A stretch of DNA of 64,000 nucleotides from Aquiluna sp. Lineage in GTDB: Bacteria; Actinomycetota; Actinomycetes; Actinomycetales; Microbacteriaceae. Each line of letters starts with the position of its first letter. The stretch's first letter is position 1. The notes below the pieces were generated by a model, which was not told the DNA's origin, did no database searches, and saw only the letters and a program-made list of their open reading frames with translations. Position numbers and translations under genes: made by a program. Below are positions 1-9,184 of the stretch, piece after piece. The stretch is taken from contig JAIOXN010000003.1 in the NCBI GenBank assembly GCA_021741585.1, forward strand, positions 62,001 to 126,000, written 5' to 3'.

Positions 1-2937
1 GCCGGAGTCCGCAAGCGAGTTATCCTTGCCACCAACGTTGCCGAGACCAGCCTCACAATTCCAAATATCAAATACGTGATTGATGCTGGAACCGCAAGAA
101 TCTCCCGCTACAGCCCAAGGGCGAAAGTCCAAAGACTTCCCATTGAAGCCATTTCTCAAGCAAGCGCCAATCAGCGCGCAGGGCGCGCTGGAAGAACATC
201 GCCCGGTATTTGCATAAGGCTATATTCCAAGGAAGATTTCGAGTCTCGTCCGGAATTCACAGCTCCCGAGATTCTTCGCACCAACCTGGCGTCCGTTATC
301 TTGCAGGCTGCAACCATCGGGCTTGAGGACATCACCAAGTTCCCGTTTCTGCAGCCACCTGATTCAAGGGGCGTGAAAGACGGGCTTGGTTTGCTGACCG
401 AACTCGGTGCAATTGAGCCATCAAGCGAAAAGAGCCTGAGTCTCACACCGCTTGGCAAGACTCTCGCAAGACTTCCGATTGAGCCAAGATTTGCCCGCAT
501 GCTGATTGAGGCAAAGCAAAACAACGTGGTTCGAGAGGTCATGGTTATTGTTGCCGGACTGACCATTCAAGACCCAAGAGAGCGCCCGCTTGAAAAGCGG
601 GTGCAGGCAGATGCCCTGCATGCCAGATTTGCAGATCCAACAAGTGATTTTTTGTCTTTGGTGAATCTCTGGAACCATATTGAAGAACAGCAAAAACAGC
701 TCTCATCCTCAGCTTTCAGAAGGCTCTGCAAAAAGGAATACCTCAATTACCTGAGGGTCCGAGAGTGGCAGGATCTGGTCAGACAGCTGTCTTCGATTGC
801 TAAACCACTCGGTTTTGAGGTTCGTGGCCCAAGAGTTGACCCAAATGGGATCCACAGGTCCCTGCTGGCAGGACTATTGAGTCAGATCGGGCTCAAGCAG
901 GTTTCGGACAAGAAGCAATACGTCAACGGCAAACTCAAACCTTCAAAGGGGCCGGTTGAATACTTGGGTTCAAACGGCAAGAAGTTTGTGATCTTCCCGG
1001 GCTCTGCAATTGCCAAAAAACCTCCGGTTGCAATGATGAGCGCGGAATTGGTGGAAACCAGCCGGCTTTATGCTCGAATGAATGCTGCAATTGAGCCCGA
1101 GTGGGCAGAAGCACTGGGTGGAGAGCTCTGCAAGCGCAGCTTCTCAGAACCACATTGGGAAAAGAAGATGGGTGCCGCGGTTGCACTTGAGCGGGTGTTG
1201 TTGTTCGGGGTGCCAATCGTGGTTGGCAGAAAGATGCAATACTCCCGGATTGATCCGATGTTCTCGAGAGAGCTGTTTATTAGAAACGCACTTGTCTTGG
1301 GGGATTGGGATTCGAGACAGCAGTTTGAGGCACCCAATAAGGCTCTGGTTGAGTCCCTAACTTTGGAAGCGGATCGCCTCAGAGATCCGAGCCTGATTCC
1401 AGATGAAGATGTTAGGTACTCATTTTTCAATAACCGGATTCCACTAGATGTTTTTTCGACCAGAAGTTTTGAGGGTTGGTGGCGCAAGCACAAGCTTGAC
1501 AAACCAGAACTACTTCTGATGACCAAAGAGAAGCTCTTTGAAGAAATCAAGACCGTGGACAACGAGGTCGAATACCCCGATCACATAGAAGTAGACGGCC
1601 AAGTCTTTTCTTTGAGCTATCGATTCGCACCGGGCACCATGGACGATGGCCTAACTGTCGATATCCCGCTCGAGATTCTTGATTCAGTTTCAAGCGACGG
1701 TTTTGATTGGTTGGTTCCGGGGATGCGTCAGGAGCTTGCAACTGAATTGATTCGCTCATTGCCTAAGGCAATTAGAAAAAACGTCGTTCCGGCAGCAGAC
1801 TGGGCGAGCAAGATTCTTTTGGATATTGGTGATGAACCCTCTGGCAATCTATTCGAGAAGTTTGCCGCGAGCATTCAGAAGCTCACCGGCACAGTTGTCT
1901 CGACAAGCGACTTTGATGTGACTAAATTGCCGGTTGCGATGCGAATGACATATCGGGTGATTGGGAAATCGGGTAAGCCGCAGGGGAGCGATGTAAATCT
2001 TGCTCTTCTCAAAGAAAAGTATGCGAGCGTTTCTAGGCAGGCGGTAGCAAAGGTTGCAGCCACTGTCCACTCGAATATTGAACGAGAAAACATCTCAGCC
2101 TGGGACTTCCAAGAATTGCCACTTTTGATTGAAACCGAAAGTAGTGGCAAGAAGGTTAGGGCATTTCCAGCCCTGGCAATTGAAGGCAAAAGCCTGAGTC
2201 TCAAGGTTTTTGCATCTGAGGCAGAGCAGAGAAAACGCCATCCCCATGGAATCGCAAGGCTCATTCAGCTGTCTATTCCAAGCCCCGCCAAATATGTCGA
2301 GAGTCATCTCAAGCAGGATGAAAAATTGGCGCTAGTGACTCTTGGATACGGTTCTGTTGAAAGTTTTGTGCAAGACCTAATTTTTGCAAGCGCACTTGAA
2401 CTGCAAGAAACTCAGACAGCTTTGGTTTCAACCAAGGATGCCTTTGAGATTTTGCGTAATCGCGTGGAGGCGGAGCTATTGGAAAAGGCCTTCCAGGTTG
2501 CCGGAGTTTTGGCTAACGCAGCGAAGGCTATGCGAGATGCTGGCAAGGTTATTTCTGACGCGAGAGCAATCGACTTTCTCTCAGAACTTCAAAGCGAGAA
2601 ACAGCACATTGCAGAACTCACCTCACCTAATTTGCTGAGTTCAATAGGTCTGCATCGTGTTTCCCGTTTGCCGATTTGCTTCCGAGGGATTGGCATGCGC
2701 ATACAGAAACTTCAGGAGAATCCGGCGCGTGACAGTGTTGCAAATTCTGAGTTGCGAAAGGCTCTTGATGTCTTTTCCAAGGCAGGTGGCTCAATCCCGT
2801 TGCCTCTTGACGCCCCAACTCACTTAGTAACAGCGCGGTGGTTGCTCGAAGAGTTCAGAATCAGTTTGTTTGCCCAGTCACTGGGAACCAGTCAGCCCGT
2901 TTCACTTCAGCGAATTCAAAAAGCTTTAGCTGTTTAG
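1..2937 (+). CDS. hrpA: ATP-dependent RNA helicase HrpA, C-terminal part (5' end outside window)
   Basis: The reading frame is open from base 1, so the start lies upstream; 978 residues are visible of a family usually near 1300. DEAH-box helicase motif V (TNVAETSLTIP) is at about visible residues 12-22 and motif VI (QRAGRAGR) at about 58-65. They are followed by the helicase-associated and OB-fold regions, then the long DUF3418-type C-terminal domain typical of bacterial HrpA. The family unwinds RNA and in E. coli resolves collided ribosomes and processes mRNA. The Walker A and DEAH boxes must lie to the left and are not seen. The stop overlaps the stop of the convergent gene at 2934 by four bases. 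Confidence 0.95.
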   Translation, partial: AGVRKRVILATNVAETSLTIPNIKYVIDAGTARISRYSPRAKVQRLPIEAISQASANQRAGRAGRTSPGICIRLYSKEDFESRPEFTAPEILRTNLASVILQAATIGLEDITKFPFLQPPDSRGVKDGLGLLTELGAIEPSSEKSLSLTPLGKTLARLPIEPRFARMLIEAKQNNVVREVMVIVAGLTIQDPRERPLEKRVQADALHARFADPTSDFLSLVNLWNHIEEQQKQLSSSAFRRLCKKEYLNYLRVREWQDLVRQLSSIAKPLGFEVRGPRVDPNGIHRSLLAGLLSQIGLKQVSDKKQYVNGKLKPSKGPVEYLGSNGKKFVIFPGSAIAKKPPVAMMSAELVETSRLYARMNAAIEPEWAEALGGELCKRSFSEPHWEKKMGAAVALERVLLFGVPIVVGRKMQYSRIDPMFSRELFIRNALVLGDWDSRQQFEAPNKALVESLTLEADRLRDPSLIPDEDVRYSFFNNRIPLDVFSTRSFEGWWRKHKLDKPELLLMTKEKLFEEIKTVDNEVEYPDHIEVDGQVFSLSYRFAPGTMDDGLTVDIPLEILDSVSSDGFDWLVPGMRQELATELIRSLPKAIRKNVVPAADWASKILLDIGDEPSGNLFEKFAASIQKLTGTVVSTSDFDVTKLPVAMRMTYRVIGKSGKPQGSDVNLALLKEKYASVSRQAVAKVAATVHSNIERENISAWDFQELPLLIETESSGKKVRAFPALAIEGKSLSLKVFASEAEQRKRHPHGIARLIQLSIPSPAKYVESHLKQDEKLALVTLGYGSVESFVQDLIFASALELQETQTALVSTKDAFEILRNRVEAELLEKAFQVAGVLANAAKAMRDAGKVISDARAIDFLSELQSEKQHIAELTSPNLLSSIGLHRVSRLPICFRGIGMRIQKLQENPARDSVANSELRKALDVFSKAGGSIPLPLDAPTHLVTARWLLEEFRISLFAQSLGTSQPVSLQRIQKALAV

Positions 2938-3344
2938 GAAGCGGCTTTTTTGACCAGGTCGGTGATTTCTTTTTCGACCTCTGGTGTGATTTCAATCACT
3001 GCGTAAGAAGTTGCCCAGAACGTGCCCTCATCAAGGTTTGCTGCATCCTGGAAGCCAAGGGTGCTGTAGCGAGATTTGAACTTGCCACCATCCTGGAAAA
3101 AGCAAACAACTTTGCCGTCTTTGAAATAGGCCTGCATGCCATACCAAGTCTTAGGGTTTAGTTCTGGCGCGGCCTTGGTGACGATCTCGTGCACCTTCTT
3201 GGCAAGCTTTTTATCGGCCGGAGACATTGCCTCGATCTTGGCTTGGACTTCGGCTGCTGCCTGCTCAAGTGAGAGGTTTGCCTTGCGCTCTTTTGCGGCT
3301 TCGCGCATTGCTGCGCGTTCTTCTTTGCTAAATGTCTCTGCCAT
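2934..3344 (-). CDS. DUF1801-like (YdhG/iron-chaperone-like) small protein
   Basis: A 136-residue soluble protein with a highly charged, probably helical N-terminus (residues 1-60) followed by a DUF1801-like fold. Typical features are the stretch around KTWYGMQAYFKDGKVVCFF, a conserved alternation of aromatics in the core, and a helical tail ending LVKKAAS. Proteins of this fold are often annotated as iron chaperone or YdhG-like, but their function is largely unknown and I assign none. The ATG start has a good ribosome site (AGGAGAGA) five bases upstream. It overlaps the end of hrpA by four bases tail to tail and lies just downstream of kynA on the same strand with a nine-base gap, so it may be the last gene of the kyn transcript. 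Confidence 0.75.
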   Translation of the reverse strand: MAETFSKEERAAMREAAKERKANLSLEQAAAEVQAKIEAMSPADKKLAKKVHEIVTKAAPELNPKTWYGMQAYFKDGKVVCFFQDGGKFKSRYSTLGFQDAANLDEGTFWATSYAVIEITPEVEKEITDLVKKAAS

Positions 3345-3353
3345 TTCTCTCTC

Positions 3354-4178
3354 CTAAAACTTCGATCTAATTGCCCAGAGGTCTGGGAAAACCGGGTTGA
3401 ACAATGTTGATGCGAGATAGCCAGCTCCTGAGGAACCACCACTGCCCATTTTTCTGCCAATTGTTCGCTCGACCATTTTCACATGACGGTAGCGCCACTC
3501 CTGTAAGCCTTCGTCTAAATCAACTAGGGCTTCGCCAATCATGGCCGCTTCCGGGTCAGTTTTATGGATGTGAATCAGTTGTTCCTGGACAACTTCATTT
3601 GGCTCCCAGCCCTGAGTGACATCTCGGCTAAGAACTTCTTTCGGCATAGCTGCACGTGAATCAAAGTAATGCAGCGCTGAATCCCAGAGGGAAGGCCTGA
3701 GCATGGCAGCTTCGACTCTAGCTCTTGCGGAAGAGCCTGGAATCAGGTGTTCTGCCATTCCCATGCCTGAAGACTTATCTGCTGAGTTTCCAGCTAGATC
3801 TCTTCTTCCAAGCACGGCCTCTAATTCTCTGAATTGAGCGGACTGAAAACCGGAGGCTGAGCTGAGTCTTTCCCGAAAGGAATTGAACTGCAAGGGGGTC
3901 ATAGTTTCCAGAATGTCCAGCTGAGAAACGCAGGTCTTCATGATGGTTCTGATGCGACCCAGAAGCGCCATTGAGCGGTGTGAGTCGCCCAGCTCCAAGG
4001 CCACTTGAAGCGCCTCGGCCTCATGGAGAATTTGTTTGAACCAAAGTTCATAAACCTGGTGGATGGTGATGAACAAGAGCTCATCGTGTTCTGGACCATC
4101 ACTTAGTGGTTTTTGGAGCTCAAGTAGTTCATCGACCTTGAGATAAGAAATGTATGTAACGTGCTTGTCGTGGGTCAT
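3354..4178 (-). CDS. kynA: Tryptophan 2,3-dioxygenase
   Basis: Haem-dependent enzyme that opens the indole ring of L-tryptophan with O2 to give N-formylkynurenine, the first step of the kynurenine pathway. The 274-residue length fits the family. The family signature FITIHQVYELWFKQILHE is at residues 36-53 and carries the distal His40. The C-terminal haem-ligand region (RHVKMVERTIGRK, then GSGGSSGAGYL) is intact around residues 232-255. The ATG start overlaps the TGA of kynU by four bases (ATGA), so the two are translationally coupled with kynU upstream. No arylformamidase (kynB) adjoins the pair; that step must be done elsewhere or spontaneously. Confidence 0.95.
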   Translation of the reverse strand: MTHDKHVTYISYLKVDELLELQKPLSDGPEHDELLFITIHQVYELWFKQILHEAEALQVALELGDSHRSMALLGRIRTIMKTCVSQLDILETMTPLQFNSFRERLSSASGFQSAQFRELEAVLGRRDLAGNSADKSSGMGMAEHLIPGSSARARVEAAMLRPSLWDSALHYFDSRAAMPKEVLSRDVTQGWEPNEVVQEQLIHIHKTDPEAAMIGEALVDLDEGLQEWRYRHVKMVERTIGRKMGSGGSSGAGYLASTLFNPVFPDLWAIRSKF

Positions 4179-5491
4179 GTGACGCGGTTCCCATCGATTT
4201 GAACGCTCTTGTAGTCACCGGATTCAACCAGCTCTTTTAGTCGGAGGAAACCGTCCCAAACTTCAACAAAAGAAGTCGGCAATGGCGAAATGGCAAGGCG
4301 AATTGCATTTGGTTCGCGATAGTCCGGAATCACGTTCTTTAGCTTTCGAAGCGCGAGTGCGATTTGCTTTGCGTCTTTGTGCTTGAGGATGATGTGGCCA
4401 CCGCGAAGCTTGGGGTTTCTAGGTGTGCCAAGTTCAAATCCAAGTGGTTTTAGCCAGGCATCGTGGAGCGCGATCATGAGCTCTGTGCCAAGTGCAGCCT
4501 TTGCCTCAATTGCTTCGATGCCGGCTTCTTCAATCATTTCGTAGGCAACCTGGACGCCTCTGATTCCAATGATTGAGGGGCTGGCGATTTGGTACCGGCG
4601 GATAGTCTCCGCTGGCTCATAAAACGGTCCCATTTCAAATTGCTTCTCCTGGGAGAACCAACCTTGAATAGGAACTCTTAGTTCGGTTTGGATTCGCTTT
4701 GAGACAAACAACCAAGCCGGTGACCCAGGTCCTGAGTTGCCGTATTTATAGGTGCAGCCAACGGCAAGATCCACACCATTTTTCTCAAAATCGAGGCTGA
4801 TTGCACCGGCGGCATGGGAGCAATCCCACACCACAAGTGCACCGTATTTTCTTGCGATGTCGGTTATTTCTTTGAGGTTTGGTCTGGCTCCTGAGCGATA
4901 GTGAATCGCCTGCAGGGTGACAAGTGCGACATCTTCAGATAGGTATTTTTCGAGCTCCTCGGCAGTGATCATTTCGTCTGGAGCATCGATTGGAACCGCC
5001 CCTGGTCCGCCCAAACCATCGTTGTCCAGGGTTATGAGATTCAGCCCAAGCTGGTCTGCAATTCCGGAGAGAATGTATCTATCGGTGGGGAAGTTAGCGG
5101 CATCGATAATGACGGTTTTTCTTCCAGGGCGAGCTTTGATTGCCGCCACACAAAGTTGATAGAAATTCACCGAGGTGGTGTCGCAAACCAAAGTCTGACC
5201 AGGGTTAGCGCCAAGCACAGACCTAGCTAGCAGGTCTCCGGCCGGTTGGGCTTGATCAATCCAGTGGCTCCAGCCATCAACCAGTTCTTTTCCCCACTCC
5301 TGAGTCAAAAAGTGATTGACAACTTCAACGGTCTTTAGGGGTAGTCGGCCTAAAGAATTCCCATCTAGGTAGCACAGATCGGGGTCTGAAATTTGGAATA
5401 GTGCTTTGTATTTGGCAAGGGAATCGGCTGCATCAAGCGATTCTGCATAGCTTCGTTGCGTAGCCGAGTTTGGGTCTAGAACCATACTCAT
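4175..5491 (-). CDS. kynU: Kynureninase
   Basis: PLP-dependent hydrolase that cleaves kynurenine to anthranilate and alanine (or 3-hydroxykynurenine to 3-hydroxyanthranilate). At 438 residues it is full length. The aminotransferase class V fold is clear: the substrate/PLP region YLDGNSLGRLP is at residues 41-51, the PLP-contacting WDCSHAAGA at 222-230, and the Schiff-base lysine is Lys249 in CTYKYGNSGPG. It is the first gene of the kynU-kynA pair and overlaps kynA by four bases. The start is ATG at 5491; a second in-frame ATG two codons later is possible. With no kynurenine 3-monooxygenase or 3-hydroxyanthranilate dioxygenase nearby, the product here is most likely anthranilate. Confidence 0.95.
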   Translation of the reverse strand: MSMVLDPNSATQRSYAESLDAADSLAKYKALFQISDPDLCYLDGNSLGRLPLKTVEVVNHFLTQEWGKELVDGWSHWIDQAQPAGDLLARSVLGANPGQTLVCDTTSVNFYQLCVAAIKARPGRKTVIIDAANFPTDRYILSGIADQLGLNLITLDNDGLGGPGAVPIDAPDEMITAEELEKYLSEDVALVTLQAIHYRSGARPNLKEITDIARKYGALVVWDCSHAAGAISLDFEKNGVDLAVGCTYKYGNSGPGSPAWLFVSKRIQTELRVPIQGWFSQEKQFEMGPFYEPAETIRRYQIASPSIIGIRGVQVAYEMIEEAGIEAIEAKAALGTELMIALHDAWLKPLGFELGTPRNPKLRGGHIILKHKDAKQIALALRKLKNVIPDYREPNAIRLAISPLPTSFVEVWDGFLRLKELVESGDYKSVQIDGNRVT

Positions 5492-5506
5492 GGTTCTACC
5501 CTATCC

Positions 5507-7294
5507 CTAGACCAGCAGCTGGTGTTTCGCTAGCTCCGCATACAGCGGAGTGCTTTTCACGAGCTCTGAGTGAGTGCCTGTTCCAACAACTTGGCCGTTT
5601 TCGAGCACGATGATCTGATCGCTGTCAACCACTGTTGAGAGCCTGTGTGCAATCACTACCAATGTGCGGTTTTTGGCAACTGCATCAATTGCTTCGCGCA
5701 TTCTTTGCTCGTTTGGTCCATCCAGCGCGCTGGTGGATTCATCAAGCAACAGGATGGCAGGTGCAGCAAGCAATGCTCTGGCGATTGCAAGTCTTTGGCG
5801 CTCGCCTCCGGAGAGCATGATGCCGTTTTCACCAACCTCGGCATCCAATCCTTTTGGATCTCTTGCTAGAACTTCACTGAGATTCACCTGGCCTAAAACT
5901 GCGGTGAGTTCTGCGTCTGTAGCATCAGCTTTTCCAAGCAGCAGGTTGTCTTTTAGGGATCCAGCTAATACGGGCGCATCCTGCTCCACATAACCAATTT
6001 GTTCCCGCAGTGATGCTCTCGAGAAATCGGTTACCCTCTGGCCATCAAGCAGAATCTCACCCGAGGTTGGCTCATAGAAGCGCTCAATCAAGGAGAAGAT
6101 TGTTGACTTTCCGGCACCTGATGGTCCAACAAGAGCAACTCGCGAGCCACGCGGGATTTGTAGGTTTACCGAATTGAGAATCTGCTTCGGTTCTTCATCT
6201 TCGCTTGGCGCATAGTGAAACGACAGTTCCTGGAATTCCAGGGCAATTTCATTCACTGGCTCACGCAAAGACTGGGCTTCTCCGGTTTTTTCCTCAGGGA
6301 TGATCATGATTTCCTGGATGCGAGCCAGTGCCCCAAGTGCTCCCATAACGGAGCTGTAGGCGCCAAAGGCTGAGATTAGTGGCCCAACCATAAAGAACAG
6401 CAAAATCACAAATGTCACAAGCGAAGCGATTGATGTTGCACCAGTTGCAACCCTCAAACCACCTAGTCCCAACACCACAATAAAAGCGGTGTTGAAGGCG
6501 ATTTGGGCGATAGGGGCGACCACTGCAGATAGCTTGGCGATCTTCACGCCCTGGTCATAGGCGGCGGTGGCATCTTTGTAAATCTCTTCGGTTTCGCGCC
6601 CTTCGGCGCGAGCTGCTCGAATGGTTCTAATTGCCCCAAGTGCGCGCTCAACGGATGCGCTCATTGCACCTACTTTTTGCTGAGCTTTCGTGGTGGCAGA
6701 CCTGATTCTTCTTCCCGTAATGGCAATCGCAATGATGGCCAGGAACACAACGCCAAGAGTGGAGCCAAGTAATACGGGGTCGATGAAAGCCATAACTACA
6801 ACGGCACCGGTGAACTGCAGTAGACCGCCTAGGGCATCAACTAACCCCTGGGTCAGAACTGCTCGCAACAAAGTTGAGTCGGAACCGACCCTGGAAACCA
6901 TGTCTCCGATTCTTCTGCGGTCATACTCTGGAATCGGCAGCCTGAGCATTCTGGCCACTAGGGATTTTCTAGTGCTTAGGACAACACCTTCACCTGTTTT
7001 ATAAAGCAAGAAATACTGGAATCCATTCACCAAAGCACCAACCAGAATCAACACCACAATCCCGATCGCAATAAGAGTGAACTCTTCACTAGCTTCAACG
7101 GCGGCAATAACCTGGCCCATCAAAAGTGGTTGCGCGAGCGAGAGGGCTGATGCGACGACCGAGAGAATCAGTGCGAGAGTGAGCGCTTTGCGGTGATCGG
7201 CAAGATAGGGAAGGAGGTCTTTGAGCTTTGCCCTAGGTCCCTTGTATTCGCGGCTTTTTGGGTTCTGGGTTGGGTCCTGCTGGTAGTCGCTCAT
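5507..7294 (-). CDS. ABC exporter, fused permease and ATPase (MDR/MsbA type)
   Basis: A 595-residue half-transporter expected to work as a dimer in the inner membrane. Residues about 35-330 form an ABC type-1 membrane domain with six hydrophobic segments. The ATPase follows, with Walker A (GPSGAGKST) near residue 390, the signature LSGGERQRLAIARA near 495, Walker B (ILLLDESTSALD) near 516 and the H-loop (IAHRLS). The substrate cannot be read from sequence; relatives export drugs, lipids or peptides. It starts 15 bases after the stop of the methyltransferase gene upstream and is probably cotranscribed with it. The spacer is a short direct repeat (AGAGAGTT twice). Its 3' end lies 15 bases from the start of kynU. 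Confidence 0.9.
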   Translation of the reverse strand: MSDYQQDPTQNPKSREYKGPRAKLKDLLPYLADHRKALTLALILSVVASALSLAQPLLMGQVIAAVEASEEFTLIAIGIVVLILVGALVNGFQYFLLYKTGEGVVLSTRKSLVARMLRLPIPEYDRRRIGDMVSRVGSDSTLLRAVLTQGLVDALGGLLQFTGAVVVMAFIDPVLLGSTLGVVFLAIIAIAITGRRIRSATTKAQQKVGAMSASVERALGAIRTIRAARAEGRETEEIYKDATAAYDQGVKIAKLSAVVAPIAQIAFNTAFIVVLGLGGLRVATGATSIASLVTFVILLFFMVGPLISAFGAYSSVMGALGALARIQEIMIIPEEKTGEAQSLREPVNEIALEFQELSFHYAPSEDEEPKQILNSVNLQIPRGSRVALVGPSGAGKSTIFSLIERFYEPTSGEILLDGQRVTDFSRASLREQIGYVEQDAPVLAGSLKDNLLLGKADATDAELTAVLGQVNLSEVLARDPKGLDAEVGENGIMLSGGERQRLAIARALLAAPAILLLDESTSALDGPNEQRMREAIDAVAKNRTLVVIAHRLSTVVDSDQIIVLENGQVVGTGTHSELVKSTPLYAELAKHQLLV

Positions 7295-7309
7295 TTAGTC
7301 TCTAACTCT

Positions 7310-8155
7310 CTAACTCTCTAGTTCTAAATACCCATCCCCAAAGATTTGCTCATTGAGCAGGAAATTAATCTCCGGGAAGGAAAGCGCCTTGGTGAAGGCG
7401 GTGTTATTCGAGAACCTCTCATAATCTAGGCCCTCAATGTGGTCCCAAACTCTTTTGTCCAAAACCCTCAGGAACATCAGAGTCGTGTTCTTCTCTTTTG
7501 GGAAATTCTTCAAAATCTTGCCGCAGCCATATCCAAATACTCGAATTGCAAAATCAGCATCTTCTGGGCTGGATTTTGCAATCAGGTCCTGGTTCTGGAT
7601 TTTTACCTTGCCTCTTTTGGAATCTCTTCTTTCCCAGATCTGGAAGCAGGTGCGAAGTTCATTCTTTTCACCAAATGGAGAGCCGTCCTCTCTCACATAA
7701 TCAACATCGACGTCCTGGTCGTGGATGAGGTGGAAGTTTTGGTCAAGCCGATTCTGTACAGACCACTTGCGCCAGGATCTTGGCACCAAGAAAGCAATCA
7801 CGTCCGAGAACTGCGCAGCGTGATTGAAGAACGGGATAGACAGCGCGTTGTTTCTCCCAAAAGGCGGGTTTGAGATGGTGATTAAGTTTCTCTTAGTGGT
7901 CTTGAAATCCAAGAAGTTTTGCTTTTTTACCTCTTCATGTTTTGGATGCAGGTCAACCGCTTCATAGTTTGTGATGCCAAGAGCTTTAAGAGCATTTAGG
8001 AAGCTTCCGGTGCCACCAGCGGGTTCAAGAAAAGACTTTTCGAGGGGCGAAACTAATTTCTCCAGTAACGATTTTGTGAGCTCCAACGCTAAATCACTTG
8101 GCGTGTAGTACTGCTCGGTACCGGTAACTCTGCGGTTCCCAAGTTTTTCACTCAC
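7310..8155 (-). CDS. Solitary SAM-dependent methyltransferase, DNA N6-adenine type
   Basis: A 281-residue protein with the two hallmarks of amino-methyltransferases: a SAM-binding motif I (FLEPAGGTGSFL) at about residues 43-54 and the catalytic NPPFG (motif IV) at about 95-99. The N-terminal QYYTPSDLA (about 15-23) resembles motif X of N6-adenine DNA methylases, which often reads FYTP. A strand like AFLVPRSWRKW follows, as in that family. No restriction endonuclease, specificity subunit or phage gene is adjacent; the neighbours are ABC transporter genes on both sides. It could be an orphan epigenetic methylase or could act on RNA or protein; NPPF does not decide between these. The GTG start is at 8155. 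Confidence 0.7.
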   Translation of the reverse strand: MSEKLGNRRVTGTEQYYTPSDLALELTKSLLEKLVSPLEKSFLEPAGGTGSFLNALKALGITNYEAVDLHPKHEEVKKQNFLDFKTTKRNLITISNPPFGRNNALSIPFFNHAAQFSDVIAFLVPRSWRKWSVQNRLDQNFHLIHDQDVDVDYVREDGSPFGEKNELRTCFQIWERRDSKRGKVKIQNQDLIAKSSPEDADFAIRVFGYGCGKILKNFPKEKNTTLMFLRVLDKRVWDHIEGLDYERFSNNTAFTKALSFPEINFLLNEQIFGDGYLELES

Positions 8156-8251
8156 CGCACAAACATATCAACTAAATCAGCTGTAGCTATCAGGCTTTGG
8201 TTTGCTAATCTGAAACGCTGGCCAAAGGCGGCAAGAAAGAGAGTTGTCTAA

Positions 8252-9184
8252 TTGGACAATCGTGAAGTTGTGATCCGAGCGCGCGGTCTAAAGAAAACCT
8301 ATAAAGATTTTGCAGCAGTCGACGGTGTTGACTTTGATGTTTATCGCGGTGAAGCATTTGGTCTTCTGGGGCCCAACGGTGCCGGGAAATCCACCACAAT
8401 GAAAATGATTTCATCGGTCTCCCAGAGGACCGATGGCGAGCTCACAATCCTGGGTAAAGAGCCAAACACCCAAGGTCCTGAGATCAGGGCCCACCTGGGC
8501 GTTGTCCCACAAAAGGACCTACTCGATAGAGAGCTCAAAGTTTGGGAGAACCTATTTACCTACGGTCGTTATTTTGGTCTTTCGAGGAAGTGGCTCAAAA
8601 CTAAGGTCGATGAGCTTCTGGAGTTTGCTCAGCTGACCGAAAAACGAAACTCCAAAGCCGATGATCTTTCTGGCGGAATGCAGCGCAGGCTTGCGATTGC
8701 CCGCGGTTTGGTCAACGAGCCTGAAATCTTGTTGCTGGATGAACCAACCACAGGCCTTGACCCTCAGGCCAGGCACATTCTCTGGGATCGCCTGTTCCGC
8801 CTCAAAGAGCAGGGTGTCACTTTGGTTATCACCACCCACTACATGGACGAGGCCGAGCAGCTCTGTGATCGCTTGATCGTCATGGACAAGGGCAAGATCA
8901 TGGCAGAGGGATCCCCAGCCAGTCTGATCAAGGAGTACTCCTCAAAAGAGGTTGTCGAAGTTCGTTTCGGCACCGACAAGAACGAGTCTGCCGCCAAGCA
9001 ACTTGAAGGCCTTGGAGATCGCATCGAGGTCCTGCCAGACCGCATCCTTCTTTACACTGAGAAGGGCGAGGAGCTCCTCGCCAAGATTGTTGATTCGGGT
9101 CTAAATCCGATTACTTCTTTGGTTCGCAGGTCTTCGCTCGAAGATGTCTTCCTAAGGCTCACCGGAAGAACCCTGGTTGACTAA
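8252..9184 (+). CDS. ABC transporter ATP-binding protein (DrrA-like)
   Basis: A 310-residue ATPase of an ABC-2 type exporter. Walker A (GPNGAGKST) is at about residues 38-46, the signature LSGGMQRRLAIARG at about 138-151, Walker B (ILLLDEPTTGLD) at about 158-169 and the switch histidine in ITTHYMDEAEQ near 194. The C-terminal 80 residues match the DUF4162 extension common in DrrA/NodI-type ATPases. The start is TTG at 8252, preceded by a purine-rich ribosome site (AAGAAAGAGAG). The permease gene follows with no gap (stop, then ATG). It powers the two permeases that follow; the exported substrate is unknown. Confidence 0.9.
   Translation: MDNREVVIRARGLKKTYKDFAAVDGVDFDVYRGEAFGLLGPNGAGKSTTMKMISSVSQRTDGELTILGKEPNTQGPEIRAHLGVVPQKDLLDRELKVWENLFTYGRYFGLSRKWLKTKVDELLEFAQLTEKRNSKADDLSGGMQRRLAIARGLVNEPEILLLDEPTTGLDPQARHILWDRLFRLKEQGVTLVITTHYMDEAEQLCDRLIVMDKGKIMAEGSPASLIKEYSSKEVVEVRFGTDKNESAAKQLEGLGDRIEVLPDRILLYTEKGEELLAKIVDSGLNPITSLVRRSSLEDVFLRLTGRTLVD

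Noticed and set aside
1068-1562. 164-codon minus-strand frame inside hrpA
   Set aside because: Antisense shadow of a conserved helicase region; Ser-rich, no motif.
7439-7873. 144-codon plus-strand frame over the methyltransferase
   Set aside because: Antisense to NPPF and motif I coding sequence, which are conserved on the minus strand.
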